From: Ctenosaura bakeri
Lineage: Eukaryota > Chordata > Lepidosauria > Squamata > Iguanidae
Length of the DNA stretch: 64,000 bases
Direction of reading: 5' to 3'
NCBI GenBank assembly: GCA_948474755.1
Contig: CAOLHI010001836.1
Location: 1-64,000 of the forward strand
The position numbers and the translations under genes are program-made. Below the pieces are notes generated by a model that was not told the origin of the DNA, did not search any database, and saw nothing but the letters and a program-made list of their open reading frames with translations. Positions 11,300-23,515 of this stretch are shown here, in pieces. The first letter of the stretch is position 1. Each line of letters opens with the position of its first letter.

Positions 11300-12043
11300 C
11301 TGAGGAGACAAAACTTAGATCTTAAAGACAGCATAAAGGACCAAATTTTTCAAGAACATTAATTGATTTGAATAGTTACATCTTGATTTATGCAGAAAAA
11401 TTTGACTCATTTTGATTCTTTCATTTAATTCATGCAGCAAAAAGCTGCACCTGCAGGGATTCACTGTGCACAGAGAAACCCATATTGCCACAGCATAGAT
11501 CTGCAATGACAACCACTGCTCTAATGGTTCTAATAAACTCATTGTTAGATATGAGAGAGTTGTTTGTAGCCCTATTTGCAGGTGGAATGCTACATAGGAC
11601 AGTTTGAGCAAGCGCATCAATTGAAAAGCCCCCAATGAGGACAACACTGCTGAGTGGCCACAACCAGGGCTATAGCTAGCACAGGAAGGTTTCAGTACTG
11701 TATTGCAACACTTCCTTTGCTTGAAAAGTGAGCTGCTCACAATTATTTGATCTACACATTTTTGAAGTAGCAGAAATATCCTGGTGAAGGCACTTGAGTG
11801 TGTCTGTGCAAATTCATTCCTCCATATCTCTTAGAAATCCCTTCAAGAGGTTACACAATTCTCTTGAAGCAGTGTATGAAATGTAGCATTGGAGAACTGC
11901 ACTCAGCTTCCTGTTTGTAGCCCTCTTTGTCTATCTGCCTCACTAGTTACTTTGATTAATATCAGAATCATTTTTGAGGTGGTGGATGACAGTGAATTTT
12001 GTGCAGTTGAGATTGAGGGCCCATGAGTGCCACATAATTATAA
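11300..12043. other. Intron, nothing recognised
   Basis: Unassigned intron 19-20 sequence. I find no reliable repeat or gene. Confidence 0.5.
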
Positions 12044-12150
12044 TGCTAGATTCCACTTTAATTGCCATGGCAACATCCTATGGAATGCTAGGTTTTGTAT
12101 TTGGTGTGGAAGTAGGATTCTCTGGCTGAGAATTTTAAATATCTATCTCT
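12044..12150. mobile_element. Partial palindromic MITE
   Basis: It carries the motif GATTCCACTTTAATTGCCATGG followed by CATCCTATGGAATGCTAGG and TTCTCTGGCTGAGAATT, related to the arms of the MITEs at 1481 and 25598. Only one arm is recognisable. Confidence 0.55.
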
Positions 12151-12160
12151 AAAACTGCAT

Positions 12161-12364
12161 GGGAGAACCAGTGTGGTGCAACAGTCTGGAAGACCAATTA
12201 CCACTCACCCATGGAAACCTTGGCGTTGGGCAAGTGGCACTCTCTCAGCTTCAGAAGAAAACAAAAGCACCCCCCCCCATGAATCTTGACAAGAAAATCC
12301 CATGATAGGATCACCTTAGGGTCACCATAATTCAGAAACAACTTGAAGTACACAACAACAAAAC
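12161..12364 (+). mobile_element. Sauria-type SINE
   Basis: Head GGGAGAACCAGTGTGGTGCA, body with GGGCAAGTGGCACTCTCTCA, tail AACTTGAAGTACACAACAAC. A slightly shortened, diverged copy. Confidence 0.85.
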
Positions 12365-12877
12365 TGCATATTTCAGAACTCCATGGGAAGCTGACATGGC
12401 AGTTAATAGGTGTGAATGCACCTATATATGTAGAAAGTAATATTGTTCACTGATATTTCATGAAAATGTTTTGTACCCCCCCCCAAAAAAAAACCAACAG
12501 AAGGAAACTAGATTGGGGTATCGCCATGCTCTAGAGGAGTTTTTGTAGATGCTATATTGTACTTTTTCTCTGGCACTCCTTGTACCAATTTTGCCAAACC
12601 TCATTTCCCAGCATCAACCATCGTTTCTTAATGTTGTGATAAACCTAACAATTTAAAATAAAATGTGTTAAGGAGATGCAGATGGACCTGTGTCATGTTA
12701 GTAGGGGATAACAGAACAGACACACAAACATTGCTTCACAGGTAAAATCCTATATTGACCTACCAAACACAAATTAGTTCTCAGAACTGATATTTTGAAG
12801 CCAAGAACATAATAGTTTACACATTCAAAAGTTTATTTGAATATAATATGAAGAATATGAAATTTAAAAAAAATCAC

Positions 12878-12990
12878 CTCAGTTCAGAGAAATTAAACTG
12901 TGACAATATAGGTTTCAGATATTCTTCCATATCTTTCAAGATAGCCTGGAATTCTGATGTAAAACGTTGTTCATCTTCCTCTTCTATACT
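12878..12990 (-). CDS. CFAP46: CFAP46 exon 19
   Basis: This exon has 113 nt: 37 codons and two bases. Acceptor TATGTTAG, donor GTGATT. It encodes SIEEEDEQRFTSEFQAILKD, then MEEYLKPILSQFNFSEL. The helix MEEYLKPILSQF is a conserved element just upstream of the second variable linker. Confidence 0.9.
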
Positions 12991-13141
12991 CTAACATAAA
13001 ATTTATTAAAAATTAATCTTTTTACTAAGAAATAATTAAATAGGCTTAATAACAACAAAGAAAGGGCAATACAGTGGTCAAATTAAAACAAAATAATCAG
13101 GATAATTTACTAACATTTGAAATATCCAACTTTAAAATGAA

Positions 13142-13366
13142 TTGTTGTTGTTGTGTGCATCCCAGTTGTTTCCAACTTATGGCAACCCTAAGATGAATCT
13201 ATCATGGAGCTTTTTTAGTAAGATTTTTTCAGAGGGGGTTTGCCTTTGCCTTCCTCTGAGGCTGAGTGACTATGATTTGCCTAAGGTCACTCAGTGGCTT
13301 TCCATGGCTGAGCGAGAATTTCAGTCCTGGTCTCCAGAGTTGTAGTCAAATGCTGAAACCAGCACA
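13142..13366 (-). mobile_element. Sauria-type SINE (minus)
   Basis: It begins with the reversed tail TTGTTGTTGTTGTGTGCATC and reads back to a partial tRNA-like head (CCTGGTCTCCAGAGTTGTAG). It abuts a plus-strand SINE fragment, forming an inverted pair. Confidence 0.85.
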
Positions 13367-13466
13367 ACAAAGGCAAACCTCCTCTGAACAAATCTTGTCA
13401 AGAGAAACCTGTGATTGGTTAAGTTGCCATAAGTTGGAAATGACTTGAAGGCACAAAGCAACAACG
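13367..13466 (+). mobile_element. 3' half of a Sauria-type SINE (plus)
   Basis: It carries CCTCTGAACAAATCTTGTCA and the tail TGACTTGAAGGCACAAAGCA. It is 5'-truncated and lies head-to-head with the preceding minus-strand copy. Confidence 0.8.
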
Positions 13467-14040
13467 TTATATTATTTTTATGTGTTCATTACTTTGTTTG
13501 AAATTGTTTTCCAAGGAAAATATTGATGTAATATTTGTAATGGTGGTATTCATAAAATCATGCCTTACATCAAAGAACTTCAACTTTTTTTCAGAACTGG
13601 AATCCACTGTTAGTTTAAATCTAAATCTGGGAACCCATTTCTTAATTATTTAGCATTTTCCACACAGTACAGAAGTTCTGCTGGTCTCACAACTCACTTA
13701 TATAAGGTTTAACCACTACCCTGAGGAATGTTCTTGCTGATGCTAATGAAATTATTCTGGACAATTTATATTGGACTAAGGCCAGTATAACAACTAAAGT
13801 AGACTTGTTGAATGATAATAGACCCTTTCGTTAAAATGAGTCTGTTCTAGTTGGGACTAGCAATTGGATTTAGCCCACTGTATGCACATATACATACCAT
13901 CTCATAGGAGAAAGAGTAATTATTGAATATTAGTTCATAGTATTGTTAAAAAAACTATGTAGAACAATATGAAGAATCTCATTAGTTATCTCAGGAATTC
14001 AGTAACTAATAATCCAACTAAAAAAATCATGTTTTCTTAC
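13467..14040. other. Intron, nothing recognised
   Basis: AT-rich intron 18-19 sequence without an assignable element. Confidence 0.5.
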
Positions 14041-14222
14041 TGCATCTACTTTGGTAGATGATTCTTGCCATTTTCGAAATCCTTCATCTTGCAAAGTTTT
14101 ATCTGGTGACAAAACTTCATCCAAAAGGCTTTCCATCTTCTCCTCTTTGAAAAATTTTACTCTCTCCAACAAATTCAAGAAGGTATCAGAATTCACAGTG
14201 GAGCGTGCAATTTGAGCCTGTA
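14041..14222 (-). CDS. CFAP46: CFAP46 exon 18
   Basis: This exon has 182 nt: two bases plus 60 codons. It encodes QAQIARSTVNSDTFLNLLER and VKFFKEEKMESLLDEVLS. The acceptor ACACCAG was preferred to a TACAG five bases downstream because only it is in phase with exon 17. Donor GTAAGA. Charged helices before the C-terminal block. Confidence 0.9.
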
Positions 14223-14975
14223 CTGGTGTTAAGTAAAATAGAGACATATTAAATGTACTTAACATTTTAAAAATAAAAACATACTTCAACTTTATTTTTT
14301 TCATAGCCTTATCTGTGTTGTACACACATGCAGAAAAGATCTAGTTACAAGAGGAATGAATGACTATAGTAGTCACTGCAGATTAGGTACTAGGTGATAT
14401 TATGGTGTTTATTTATGTACACAGTATATTCATGGGAGATGGCCAAACCATGAGTGTGGGCTGGCATTTCTTTAATTCCCCACTGTGTGCAGCAGCTAAA
14501 CATCTGTACAAGGAATTCAAATGGATTCATTTCCACAGTGTGATAACTGTTCATCCTAAAGACTAAGACACAGCTAAAGGATCTGTATTTTTTAGCTGAA
14601 GCTTTGGGCTACCACGAAAAGTAATCTCCTTGTCTCAGCCAATAATCAGAGTCCATGAGGGGAGAAGAAAATAAGAATCACTGTCCTCACTCCAAGTTGG
14701 CTTTGCAAATGTAATGAGACACCTAGTATTACAGCTTCATTGTACTCGTAACATGATCCCCAACTGCCTGCGAACTCTGTTTCAGTTAACAAGGTACAAT
14801 TAAAAATGGTGCTGAATTCCTTTCCAATCAGGGAGCAGACATCCTCGAGGAGAGAGGCTTTCAAGGGCATATTTCAGGCAATTTTTCATTAAGGAAGATT
14901 CCTGCACAAAATATTCATGTGAATATTCAGCCTGCACAGCCCAGCAAAGAAGAACACAGCTATATTTTCACTTAC
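14223..14975. other. Intron, nothing recognised
   Basis: Intron 17-18. Open frames here lack splice support and conservation. I assign nothing. Confidence 0.5.
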
Positions 14976-15130
14976 AAATTGGTTGAACAATTTTTCCTTT
15001 TTGTTGTCCACCCTTTTCCTTTTGCTGACCACCCTTATCTTTTTGCTGTCCACTCTTCTCCTTTTGTTCCCTATGCTCCTTTGGGTGGGCTGGTTTTACT
15101 TTCTCAAGTACTGCCCCATATAGGAGTGAC
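14976..15130 (-). CDS. CFAP46: CFAP46 exon 17 with GQQK repeats
   Basis: This exon has 155 nt: one base, 51 codons and one base. Acceptor TTTTGATAG, donor GTAAGT. It starts SLLYGAVLEKVKPAH, continuing HSEDR, then runs into KSGQQKDKGGQQKEKGGQQK, a lysine-rich tandem repeat. The repeat is encoded by near-identical 24-nt units and is probably variable in length between individuals or species. Confidence 0.92.
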
Positions 15131-16220
15131 CTATCAAAAGAAACAATCAAATGTAATTCTTTATTTTCTACAGAAAATTCCTTGTTGCATCCTTGTCTGA
15201 CATACTTAGTAATATAACTGAAAAATGGTGCAAAATAAAAAAAAATACTTTAAATGACTGCAATATTTAAATACTTTAAAAACTTTTGGATATGACATTC
15301 TACAGATTTGTAGTTCTCCCTTCCCTGCTCTTCTTGGACTAAAAGGAGCTTTTCTGGGAGAAAGGTAAGGAATCCAGAGTTAGTAAGCACAGGAAGGGTC
15401 TGGCTCGAGACAGGAGGGGAAAGCAGGGTTAATGTGTGGTAACTACTGCTTCTTACATGTTTCCAATAACACTAGAAATATTGTAAACACCTTCTGGTTT
15501 TGGGGGAAAAAAATGAAATGAAGGCATAATTTTTTAAAATTTAGGGGAGGAAGGTGTGAAGGGAGGAGCTAGGCAAGTCTGGTTGGTGCCAGTCAGTTGC
15601 AGCTCAGGGAATGCTGTGAAAGAAGGCCTACGGAGGGGCGAAAGGATGCAAAACTGAAGCTTATCTGTTACAATGGGTAGTTAGGAGAAAGAGGGCCTAG
15701 AGATAGGGAAAGAAATGCAGAGAGATAACAGAAAGATGGCCTAGATATAGGGAAAAGCTGTGATACAGATAGGACAGTCAGCCAAGGGGGAAGAACTGAA
15801 TAGGGTTTTGAGGAATGATGAATGATTGAATAGTTCAGGGGTAAATGTATTATTTAAATGTATCTCAATAAAATTTCTTCACAGCTCTGTCTGGCTGTTC
15901 CTATTAAGTTTGACAGAGGATTTGGTCATGCTTCCTACAGCAGACCCACAGAGCACCACATTCACTGGTCCACATACGAGTCACCTGGAGATCCAATCCA
16001 TGGAGAGATTAAGTGGGAGGAAGCGACAAGGTAAGTGATAGGAGTCTAAGGGCTGGAACTGCAGGGCTTGCCTAGAGATGTGAAACCTGGAGGACAAATT
16101 AAGGGTTTCCTCCAATGTTACCACTGTAACTGTAATCATCCAATAAGTACCATTATAGTTTCAAAACACTCAACTGCCAATATACCTTAGTTTAACTCAT
16201 TTTCTAAATGTGAGAAAGAT
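15131..16220. other. Intron, nothing recognised
   Basis: Unassigned intron 16-17 sequence. A purine-rich stretch (GGGCCTAGAGATAGGGAAAG repeated twice near 15690-15760) suggests a short local duplication only. Confidence 0.5.
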
Positions 16221-16800
16221 CCAGAATGAGAGGTTGGTACTTACCATGAATAGTCATTCTGGGATAACAGGAGGAACAATCCATTCACTCAGGACTAAAG
16301 GAATCTGAGTTCTTTCCATTGTGACCATTGAGACTGCATCTCTTCCTAAGCAGTTTAACCATATAGTCCCCACCTAACTAACCTATATAATACATCTGAA
16401 TAATCAGATTAAAATCTTTGTGGGAGAGGGGAGTTGTTTTTCCAGCCATTCCAGAATGGCCATTCTCAGCAAGGACCAACCTCTCATTCTGGGGATGGCA
16501 CACAGCAGCAATCCACTCACTCATGGAACTTACCCAAACCCCTAATGACTTGGATGGTAACAAGCAATATCCTATCTCACCACTGCCTGCAGCACAGTTC
16601 AGCCAAATACTACCTGTGCAGACCTATATCTATCTACTCTGTAATGCTTTATAAATGTGTTTGAATCCTTCCAGCCTGCTGCATTACTGGTATCTTCCAA
16701 AGATGCTGAAACCACATATGCCACTCTTATTGCCATTCATCTAGTGAAATGTGCTGAACATTTTGTGGCCTTGGTTTCTTATCATAATCATAATCATAAT
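16221..16800 (-). mobile_element. DIRS 3' end fragment (copy D)
   Basis: The left part is a terminal hairpin: arm 16221-16270 (CCAGAATGAGAGGTTGGTAC...) pairs with 16441-16492, and a third, direct copy of the motif follows (TCATTCTGGGGATGGCACAC). To its right, on the minus strand, lies the end of a tyrosine recombinase with GWKDSNTFIKHYRVDRYRSA, containing the HYR catalytic Tyr motif, and an in-frame stop. The rest of the element is absent. The same layout is present at 52.79-53.39 kb and 58.13 kb. Confidence 0.75.
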
Positions 16801-16957
16801 CCTATGAAAGCCTGGGGTTTGCAGTTTCTGGGGGGGGGCATTTAGAATTCTCAGCCAGAGAGCTCTTTGGCCTCAGTAAACTATAAACCCCAGAATTCCA
16901 TAGGATGTTGAAAGTGGAATAATAGCACTATAACAATATAGCGCAGAAAGGCCCTCA
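16800..16957. mobile_element. Palindromic MITE, left-truncated
   Basis: It contains GCCTGGGGTTTGCAGTTTC, CTCAGCCAGAGAGCTCTTTG and CCATAGGATGTTGAAAGTGG, ending GCGCAGAAAGGCC. It is the same family as 25598-25797, with the left end replaced by an ATAATC-type simple repeat (16782-16801). Confidence 0.7.
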
Positions 16958-16989
16958 GTCTTGCAACCAAAACCACCAGCTGAATTGTC

Positions 16990-17146
16990 TGTGTTATGTG
17001 TCTTCATGTCACCTACAGACTTATGTGACCCTATGAATTTCATATGGTTTTCTGAGGAAAGCAGTACTTAGAAGTGGTTTTGCCAATTCCTTCCTCTTAA
17101 ATATAAGCTACAGTACCTGATACATATTTGCAGTCTCCCAGGTGTA
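16990..17146 (-). mobile_element. SINE related to the 5S-headed family, truncated
   Basis: It carries TGACCCTATGAATTTCATAT, AGTACTTAGAAGTGGTTTTG and GCAGTCTCCCAGG, matching the body of the 5S-headed SINE at 44305-44530. It stops before the 5S-like part. Confidence 0.65.
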
Positions 17147-17250
17147 AAATAAGATAACCAATTGTGACTGGAACTATTGATTGATTAATTTTACTCACTA
17201 CCACAGCAGTGATGCTATGCAACGTTAAAAGGAAATTATTATATTCATAC

Positions 17251-17348
17251 CTGTCCTCTGAATGCTGAAGAATCACTATATGAAAGTTTGGTGGTAATTC
17301 ATTCATGATATTAAAGTGATGTACAGAAATGCAGAGATTTCCCCATGC
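17251..17348 (-). CDS. CFAP46: CFAP46 exon 16
   Basis: This exon has 98 nt: 32 codons and two bases. Acceptor TTTTCATAG, donor GTATGA. It encodes AWGNLCISVHHFNIMNELPP and NFHIVILQHSED, with the Arg codon split over the next junction. The NELPPNF...LQHSEDR motif is a CFAP46 hallmark. Confidence 0.95.
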
Positions 17349-17599
17349 CTATGAAAAAAATTAATACATTGTTTTATCTTAAACAATACAGCTTCAATAT
17401 TTAGATCACAGAATTCAATGGTAAAAAGTTATTGTAAATATTTTGTAAAAAAATGTCACTGATTCATACTTAACAAAAATATTGTGCAGTATCATGACAC
17501 AAATTATTTGTGATTTTGGCTATCCTAACTGGGGGAGATACCATTGAAACCATAACTTGATAACATTCTCCTGACGGTAATAAGACCTAGTGAATCTAC

Positions 17600-20500
17600 A
17601 CACATTCTTCCATGCTTCGACCCAGTTATCTAAATCTATAGTATGTCCAATATCTTTAGCCCACCTAATCTCATGTAATCCTTAATCACCTCATTTTCTA
17701 GGCCAAGTTGAAGTAAATATTGGTAAAATTTTGACAATAGACCATGTTCCCTGCTTCTCATGATCAATTCAATTCGGGAAGGTTTAATTACAAAGCCCTC
17801 TTCTTTAAGGTCATTTTTAAATCTTTCCTTTAGCTGTAAATAGGGGAACCATTGTATGGTAATTCCTTCCTGTTCCAATTGTGAGCAGTTCTTCAGACAA
17901 ATCTGGTCATTTTGTTTGAAAACTAGATCCTTATAATTGGTCCATTTTATATCTCTCCTTAGAGTTTGGATAGAAAAAGCTTCTAGCGGTGATACCACCA
18001 TTGGGATTCCCAAGCCTAGGTGGCTTCTAATTTTAACCCAGAAATCAAATAAAGAACTACGAATGACATGATTCCTAAACAGTTTGCGTGATTCTTTTTG
18101 TTGGTATCATAAATAATAATGCCACCCTAGCGGTAGATCATGACCTTCTAGACTCAACAATCTAGGGTTATCCAACAAAATCCAGAGTTTGGTCCATGTC
18201 AGACAGCTAGCTTCGTAATGTAATCTAATATTGGGCAAAGCCAATCCTCCATTCTCTCTTTTATCTGTCATAGGTCTTGTTTTAATTCTTGACAACTTCT
18301 TTTGCCATAGAAATTTAGATATACCTTTCTCACATTCCTTGAACCACTTAGATGGAATATTAATTGGTATCATTTGGAATAAGAACAAGAGCCTTGGTAA
18401 TACACCCATTTTAATTAAAGATATCCTACCCATTAAAGACAAGTCTAGTTTCCCCCAATTTTCAAATTTCTTCTGAATTACTTTCCATGTCAATTTGTAG
18501 TTATTTTGAAATAGTTGACTATTATTGGTGGTAATCCAAATCCCCAAATATTTCACTTTGGTGGTCGATTGAATTCCTGATATAGTTTCTAGCTTTTTGA
18601 TCTCATCTACTTTCATATTTTAGTAAGTATCTTAGTTTTTTGTTTATTAATTCCAAATCCTGCTACTCTCCCGTAACTGTGCAATATTTCCAGTAACCGA
18701 ACGATTTGGTGAGTAGGGTTTTCTAAGTATAACACAATGTCGTCCGCAAAAGCCTTGTATTTATATTGGTCTTTACCCACCTTAATACCTTTAAGGTGGT
18801 CATTATGTTGGATATCACTGAGTAGTACTTCTAATGTCACAATAAAGATTAAGGGTGACAACAGGCACCCTTGACGAGTACCTTTCCTAATAGGGAAATT
18901 TTCACATCTTTCAGAATTTACAAGCAAGTGGGCCACCTGGTCAGAGTATATCAATTTCATCCATTCTAAAAAGACCTGACCAAATTTCATCTTTTCCATC
19001 ACTGATAACATAAATTTCCAGTTCAGGTTGTCAAACGCCTTCTCTGCGTCTAAAAAAATCAAAGCTCCTTTCTTTTCGTTGTGAACGTGGAAATACTCGA
19101 TAACGTCTATCGTAGATCGTACATTATTTCTGATAAAACGATTTGGAAGAAAGCTGCTCTGATCTTCACGTATATAAACATGGAGAATCTTCTTTAACCT
19201 CTGCGACAAGATGGCACTAAAGATCTTACAGTCCTCGCTGAAAAGAGAAATGGGTCTAAAGTCTTTAGCAGTCCGAATTCTTCCTCCGTTTTTGGAATTA
19301 ATGTTATACTTGCCTCCTTCCAGCTTGGGGGAACTGTACCCTCACTAATAATCACATTAAACATCTTCTGCATGGGTGTCAACAGAACCTCCTGAAAGGT
19401 TTTTTAATAACTTGCCGGAAGGCCATCAGGTCCTGGCGTTTTATTGAGTTCGATTGTCTCTTTAATTTCACCTAGTGATATTGGTTTGTTCAAGGCTTCT
19501 CTATGTTCTGATGACAATTGGGGAAGATTTTTATCCTTAAGATACTGATTGACATTTTCAACACTCAGATCTTTAGGATTGTCATACAGATTTTGGTAAA
19601 AGTGGACAAGGTTTTTAACGATACTTTCTCTATCTGTATGTACTCTATTGCCTTCTTTAATGCCATTAATTATTCTTTTCTTCCTCTGTCTGCGGATCCT
19701 ATATGCCAGCCAACGGCTGGGCTTGTTGGCATTTTCAAACCAATTTTGTCTTACAAATCTCATTTCCCCCCCCCGCAATTAGTTCCATTGCCACATCAGA
19801 CATTTGATTTTGTAAAGTCTTTAGCATCCCCCTCAGTTTTTTACTCTCTGGCATTTGTTGCAACCTCTTTTCTACTTTCCTAATCTCTTCTGATAATTTG
19901 TTCATTGATACACTCTGTTTCTTCCTTAGTTCTGATTGTTTCTGTATAAATAGCCCTCTTATCACTACCTTCGACGCGTTGCAGACCGTAGTTGTTGTGA
20001 CTTCATTATCCATATTCTCTTTGAAGAAGAATTCTAATTTTTTCTGCAGAGTTGTACTACATTTTCCTGATAGAGAATACTATCGTTTAATCTCCAGTTA
20101 CCTCTTTTCCCAACCATCTGCATATGAACGATTACTGGATTGTGATCGCTGAAGGTTTTGGGTAAAATAACCGCCGATTTTATCTTGTTTATCATTGTCT
20201 CGGAGATCCATATCATATCAATTCTGGACCAGGTACCATGATGATTCGAGAAGAACGTATAATCTTTCTCTCTAGGATGTTTATGTCTCCAAACATCCCT
20301 CATACACCAGCTTAAAGAAATCATTAGGAAGTTTCCCCTGATTACTCAAGTGGTGTGTTTTAGTTCTGTCCAGTTGTGTATCAACCACATCATTCAGGTC
20401 TCCCAAGAGACATAGGTGTTCATATGATTGCTCTTTTAACCTCTTTGCCAGTTCTTTATAGAACTTGCCTTGGCATTGCATGGAATATATACTCCTACTA

Positions 20501-20807
20501 CAAGAATCTTAATCCCATTAAGTTTAATTTCTACACCTACAAACCTTCCATTTTCATCACTGAATCTTAGAGTAGGGGATAGATGTTGTTTAACATATTA
20601 TGCAACCCCTCGTTTCTTAACAGTGGCAGCTGATACAAATACCTCTCCTAATCTCGAGACCTGGAGAGTTTTTGTATCTTTGGCTTTGATGTGGGTTTCC
20701 TGCAAACAACTAACTTCGGGGTTTAGCTTCTGTAAATAATGGAAAATTTTCTTCCTTTTAATCATGGAGTTCAGGCCATTTACATTCCACGTTATAATTG
20801 TTGACAT
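17600..20807 (-). pseudogene. L1 ORF2 (endonuclease-reverse transcriptase), frameshifted
   Basis: ORF2 starts MSTIITWNVNGLNSMIKRKK with the endonuclease WNVNGL motif and LQETH. It continues with EHLCLLGDLNDVV and RIDMIWIS, then the RT fingers (KTPGPDGLPASY), DAEKAFDNLNWKFM, RKGTRQGCLLSPLIF and the catalytic FADD in YKAFADDIVLYLENP. The C-terminal part has KYLGIWITTN, KMGVLPRLLFLFQMIP and PNIRLHYEASCLTWTK. Breaks near 18613, 19194-19290, 19404, 20034 and 20300 change frame, so no full-length protein could be made. L1 clade is assigned from RT motifs; CR1 and RTE do not fit. Confidence 0.85.
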
Positions 20808-21803
20808 TATTTTCCTCCTGAGGCAATTGCAACCAGTTCATCTATATTCATATCCAGTAAACTAGTATCCTGTTCCTTATTCTTATCCTTGGTTTCTTCT
20901 TCCGTACATTCATCCTCTGTTTCTATTTTTTCTCTTTGAGTAACTCCTACTAGATCTTGGTCCGTTGATTCCATATTTCTTCCTTGTGAGTGACTACTTG
21001 TTTGGGGTGGGAGCGGACTTGATCTTATTTTTTCACCAAATTTCTTCAGAAAATCGTGGGCCTTATCAATTGAATTGAGCCAAAATCTCTGATGTTCATA
21101 GGCCACAACCACCCCCTCAAGTCTGTCCCACCTAAATGGAATCCTATAATCCTTGAACTTTGAAACCAGAATTCTAGAAGGAATTTCCCTCAGCATTATA
21201 AGTTGTCTACCGTTTTCAAACAATGATGAACAATTGTGTTCTTCAACAGTCTTATCTTTCGTAGAACATTTGGTAAATTGAACTACCACATCTCATGGAA
21301 GATTTTTTTTTTTTTGCCACAGCTGATTGAACTCTATAAACCAAGTCTATTTTGTTTTCCATAATATCCTCTTCTACCTCCATGAAGTTAGCAACCAGCG
21401 TAACAATCTTCTCTCTAATATTCTCTCCCTCCCCCTCCACCAAACCTCTAATCCGCAACTAAGAATCTTTTTGTTTTTGCTGTAATAGAGCAAGCTTATC
21501 CAATTGATTTTCTAATTGTTTCTCAACTACAGAGGAGGAAGAGCTCACTTGCTCTTTTAATTCCCCAATCTCCTTCTTATTAACCTCAATATCCTCTCTA
21601 TTCTGTATCACATCTCTCTGAACCTGGACTAGCATGTCCCGCATTTCTTTCATTTGCACCTTTAAATCAGACATATCTCTTTTAATATTTGTCATAAAAC
21701 CCCTCATTTCTTCCATAAATTTCTTATGATATTCTGGGGGTCCCCTATAGAATCTCTTCTTGTCGTAGTGTCTGAGGTAGCACCACGTACTTTACCAGAC
21801 CTC
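20807..21803 (-). pseudogene. L1 ORF1 (RNA-binding protein), frameshifted
   Basis: It starts near 21803 with MRSGKVRGATSD, then a coiled coil (21459-21716: MKEMRDMLVQVQRDVIQNRE, heptad-rich). Next comes an RRM-like RIRGLVEGEGENI (21252-21458) and the C-terminal domain with IPFRWDRLEGVVVAYEHQR (20807-21289). Frameshifts separate the three parts, one beside a T-run near 21301. It ends ASGGK and its stop overlaps the ORF2 start. Confidence 0.8.
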
Positions 21804-21810
21804 ATTGTTT

Positions 21811-23270
21811 TATCCTTTCCTCTCTTGTTTCTCAATTACAATTACAATCAGGGATTATACTAACATAGACCAGATTATACTACCATGAATTCTGATACAA
21901 ATTCAATATATATGCAATACAAAATATCAATACACATATGTGTCAGTATATAACCCTCTATTGCTGGATGACATACACATGTACATATACATATACCTAT
22001 GCAATATATAATCATAACCATATGTCAATATATAATAACTGCAGAATTTATATATCAGTATTTAACAATTTGTTAATTACAAACTCACACAGAAGAAGCA
22101 ACCACATTAACTTTCATATGAACAAATAATAAGGCATTTTCAAAAGTGAGCTTAACAGTTTATATCTTTTGGGGCTTCTTAGCACAAAAATAACTAGGAT
22201 ATCACCTTTTCTAGCCAAAATAAATAAATAAAAAGATTCTAAAGGTAGGCAATTGTTGGTAATAAAACAGAAATAGTTAAGGAACAGGAAGATAGAAATG
22301 AAGGCAGTGGAGTAAAGGAGGGGAGAGAAGGAGGAATTGTCTGTCACTATTCTATATTCAATCAAAATATCCACACCAGCCTCCCTTCTTTCTTTTCTTT
22401 TAGGTACCTCGTCCCTTATCCTCCCATTCTGTGTGTTCTTGCTCTTGTTCCTCCGTGTTCTTTGGTCTTCGGTTTTGCTTTCCTTGCATTCCTTGGTCTT
22501 CAACTCTATGTGCCCTTTAACTCCTTGCTTGCTTTTCTCCTGGTGCCTCCTTACTCCTCATTCCTTACTCCTTACTCCTCTGCTCGCTCTCACTCGTTGT
22601 TGCTCGTTTCTCCTATTATGCTCCTAGTTCCTTTTGCTCTTTTGGTTCCCCGTCTCTCACCTCTTTCTTTCACTCCTCTCTGATTCCTTTTCTTCCTCTG
22701 CCCCTAGCCAAATTCGGCGCCTTGTAGTCCTCAGTCTTTAGGTTTTTAGGTATTTTGGCTTTGGGGTTCCTCAATACTCTTCAGCTCCTCTGGAGCAGAG
22801 AACACAGCTGAATATACGGAGGGAAGAAAGCGATGATTCTGCCCGGGGTCCACCCATTGTGCGTTCTTCACTGCGCGCAGTCTATCTATATCTATCAGTT
22901 CCCCCACGCCCATGACTGCACCGTCAAGAGTCAAATATAAAATATAAAGTAAAGAAAAAACATTCAAATCTCTGCTAGCCATAGAGTCGGGTGGGGTCCG
23001 GTGGTTGGGATAGGTACGGTTTTAACCCGCCCCGTGCAGGTACAGACGGCTGCTGAAAGTGGCCACTACAACCGCCTCATACCGGCGAGGGTGTAAACCA
23101 AGCCTCGCAAGAGAACAGCTGGAGTTGCTGCTGGTTGGAAGTCCTTGCTGCACACCCCCCTGGTGTGCAGATGAGTCAAGCCAAGAAAAAAACCAAAAAA
23201 ATTAGGTTTGACGAGCCGCGTCCGCCCTGAGATTCGTGCCTCACTTCCTCACACCCGTTAAGCACATTTT
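21811..23270 (-). promoter_or_regulatory. Probable L1 5' UTR
   Basis: Upstream of L1 ORF1, changing from AT-rich near ORF1 to CpG-containing sequence at 22700-23230 (e.g. CCGCCTCATACCGGCGAGGG). This position and composition match an L1 internal promoter. No transcription start can be seen. The right boundary near 23270 is a composition change, not a proven end. Confidence 0.5.
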
Positions 23271-23515
23271 TAAATGGCTGGGGCAATAATTTTAACTCAT
23301 TTGTGACTTGATCAATTAGGCAGTGAAGTCTTTGTATAAAATAAATACTTACGGAAATAATACACTTTTTCTATAAGAATTTGTTTAAACATAATTTGTG
23401 GAAAGAGGGAAAATATTGCCATACACGCCTCCAAATGTCTTCCAATTTGGCTAGGAACCATAAATATCAGAAACTGGGCTTCTGTGCAGCCATAATTTTC
23501 AACAGTTCTAGTTAC

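Larger units (their letters stand above)
17505..23270 (-). mobile_element. Near full-length L1 LINE with 5' UTR
   Basis: Right to left it contains a GC-rich probable 5' UTR/promoter (about 21811-23270), ORF1 (about 20807-21803) and ORF2 (about 17600-20807). ORF1 and ORF2 overlap as TAATG. ORF2 has EN, RT with FADD and the L1 C-terminal region, broken by frameshifts. I see no clear poly-A tail at the left end (about 17505) and no target-site duplication, so the exact 3' boundary is uncertain. Confidence 0.85.
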
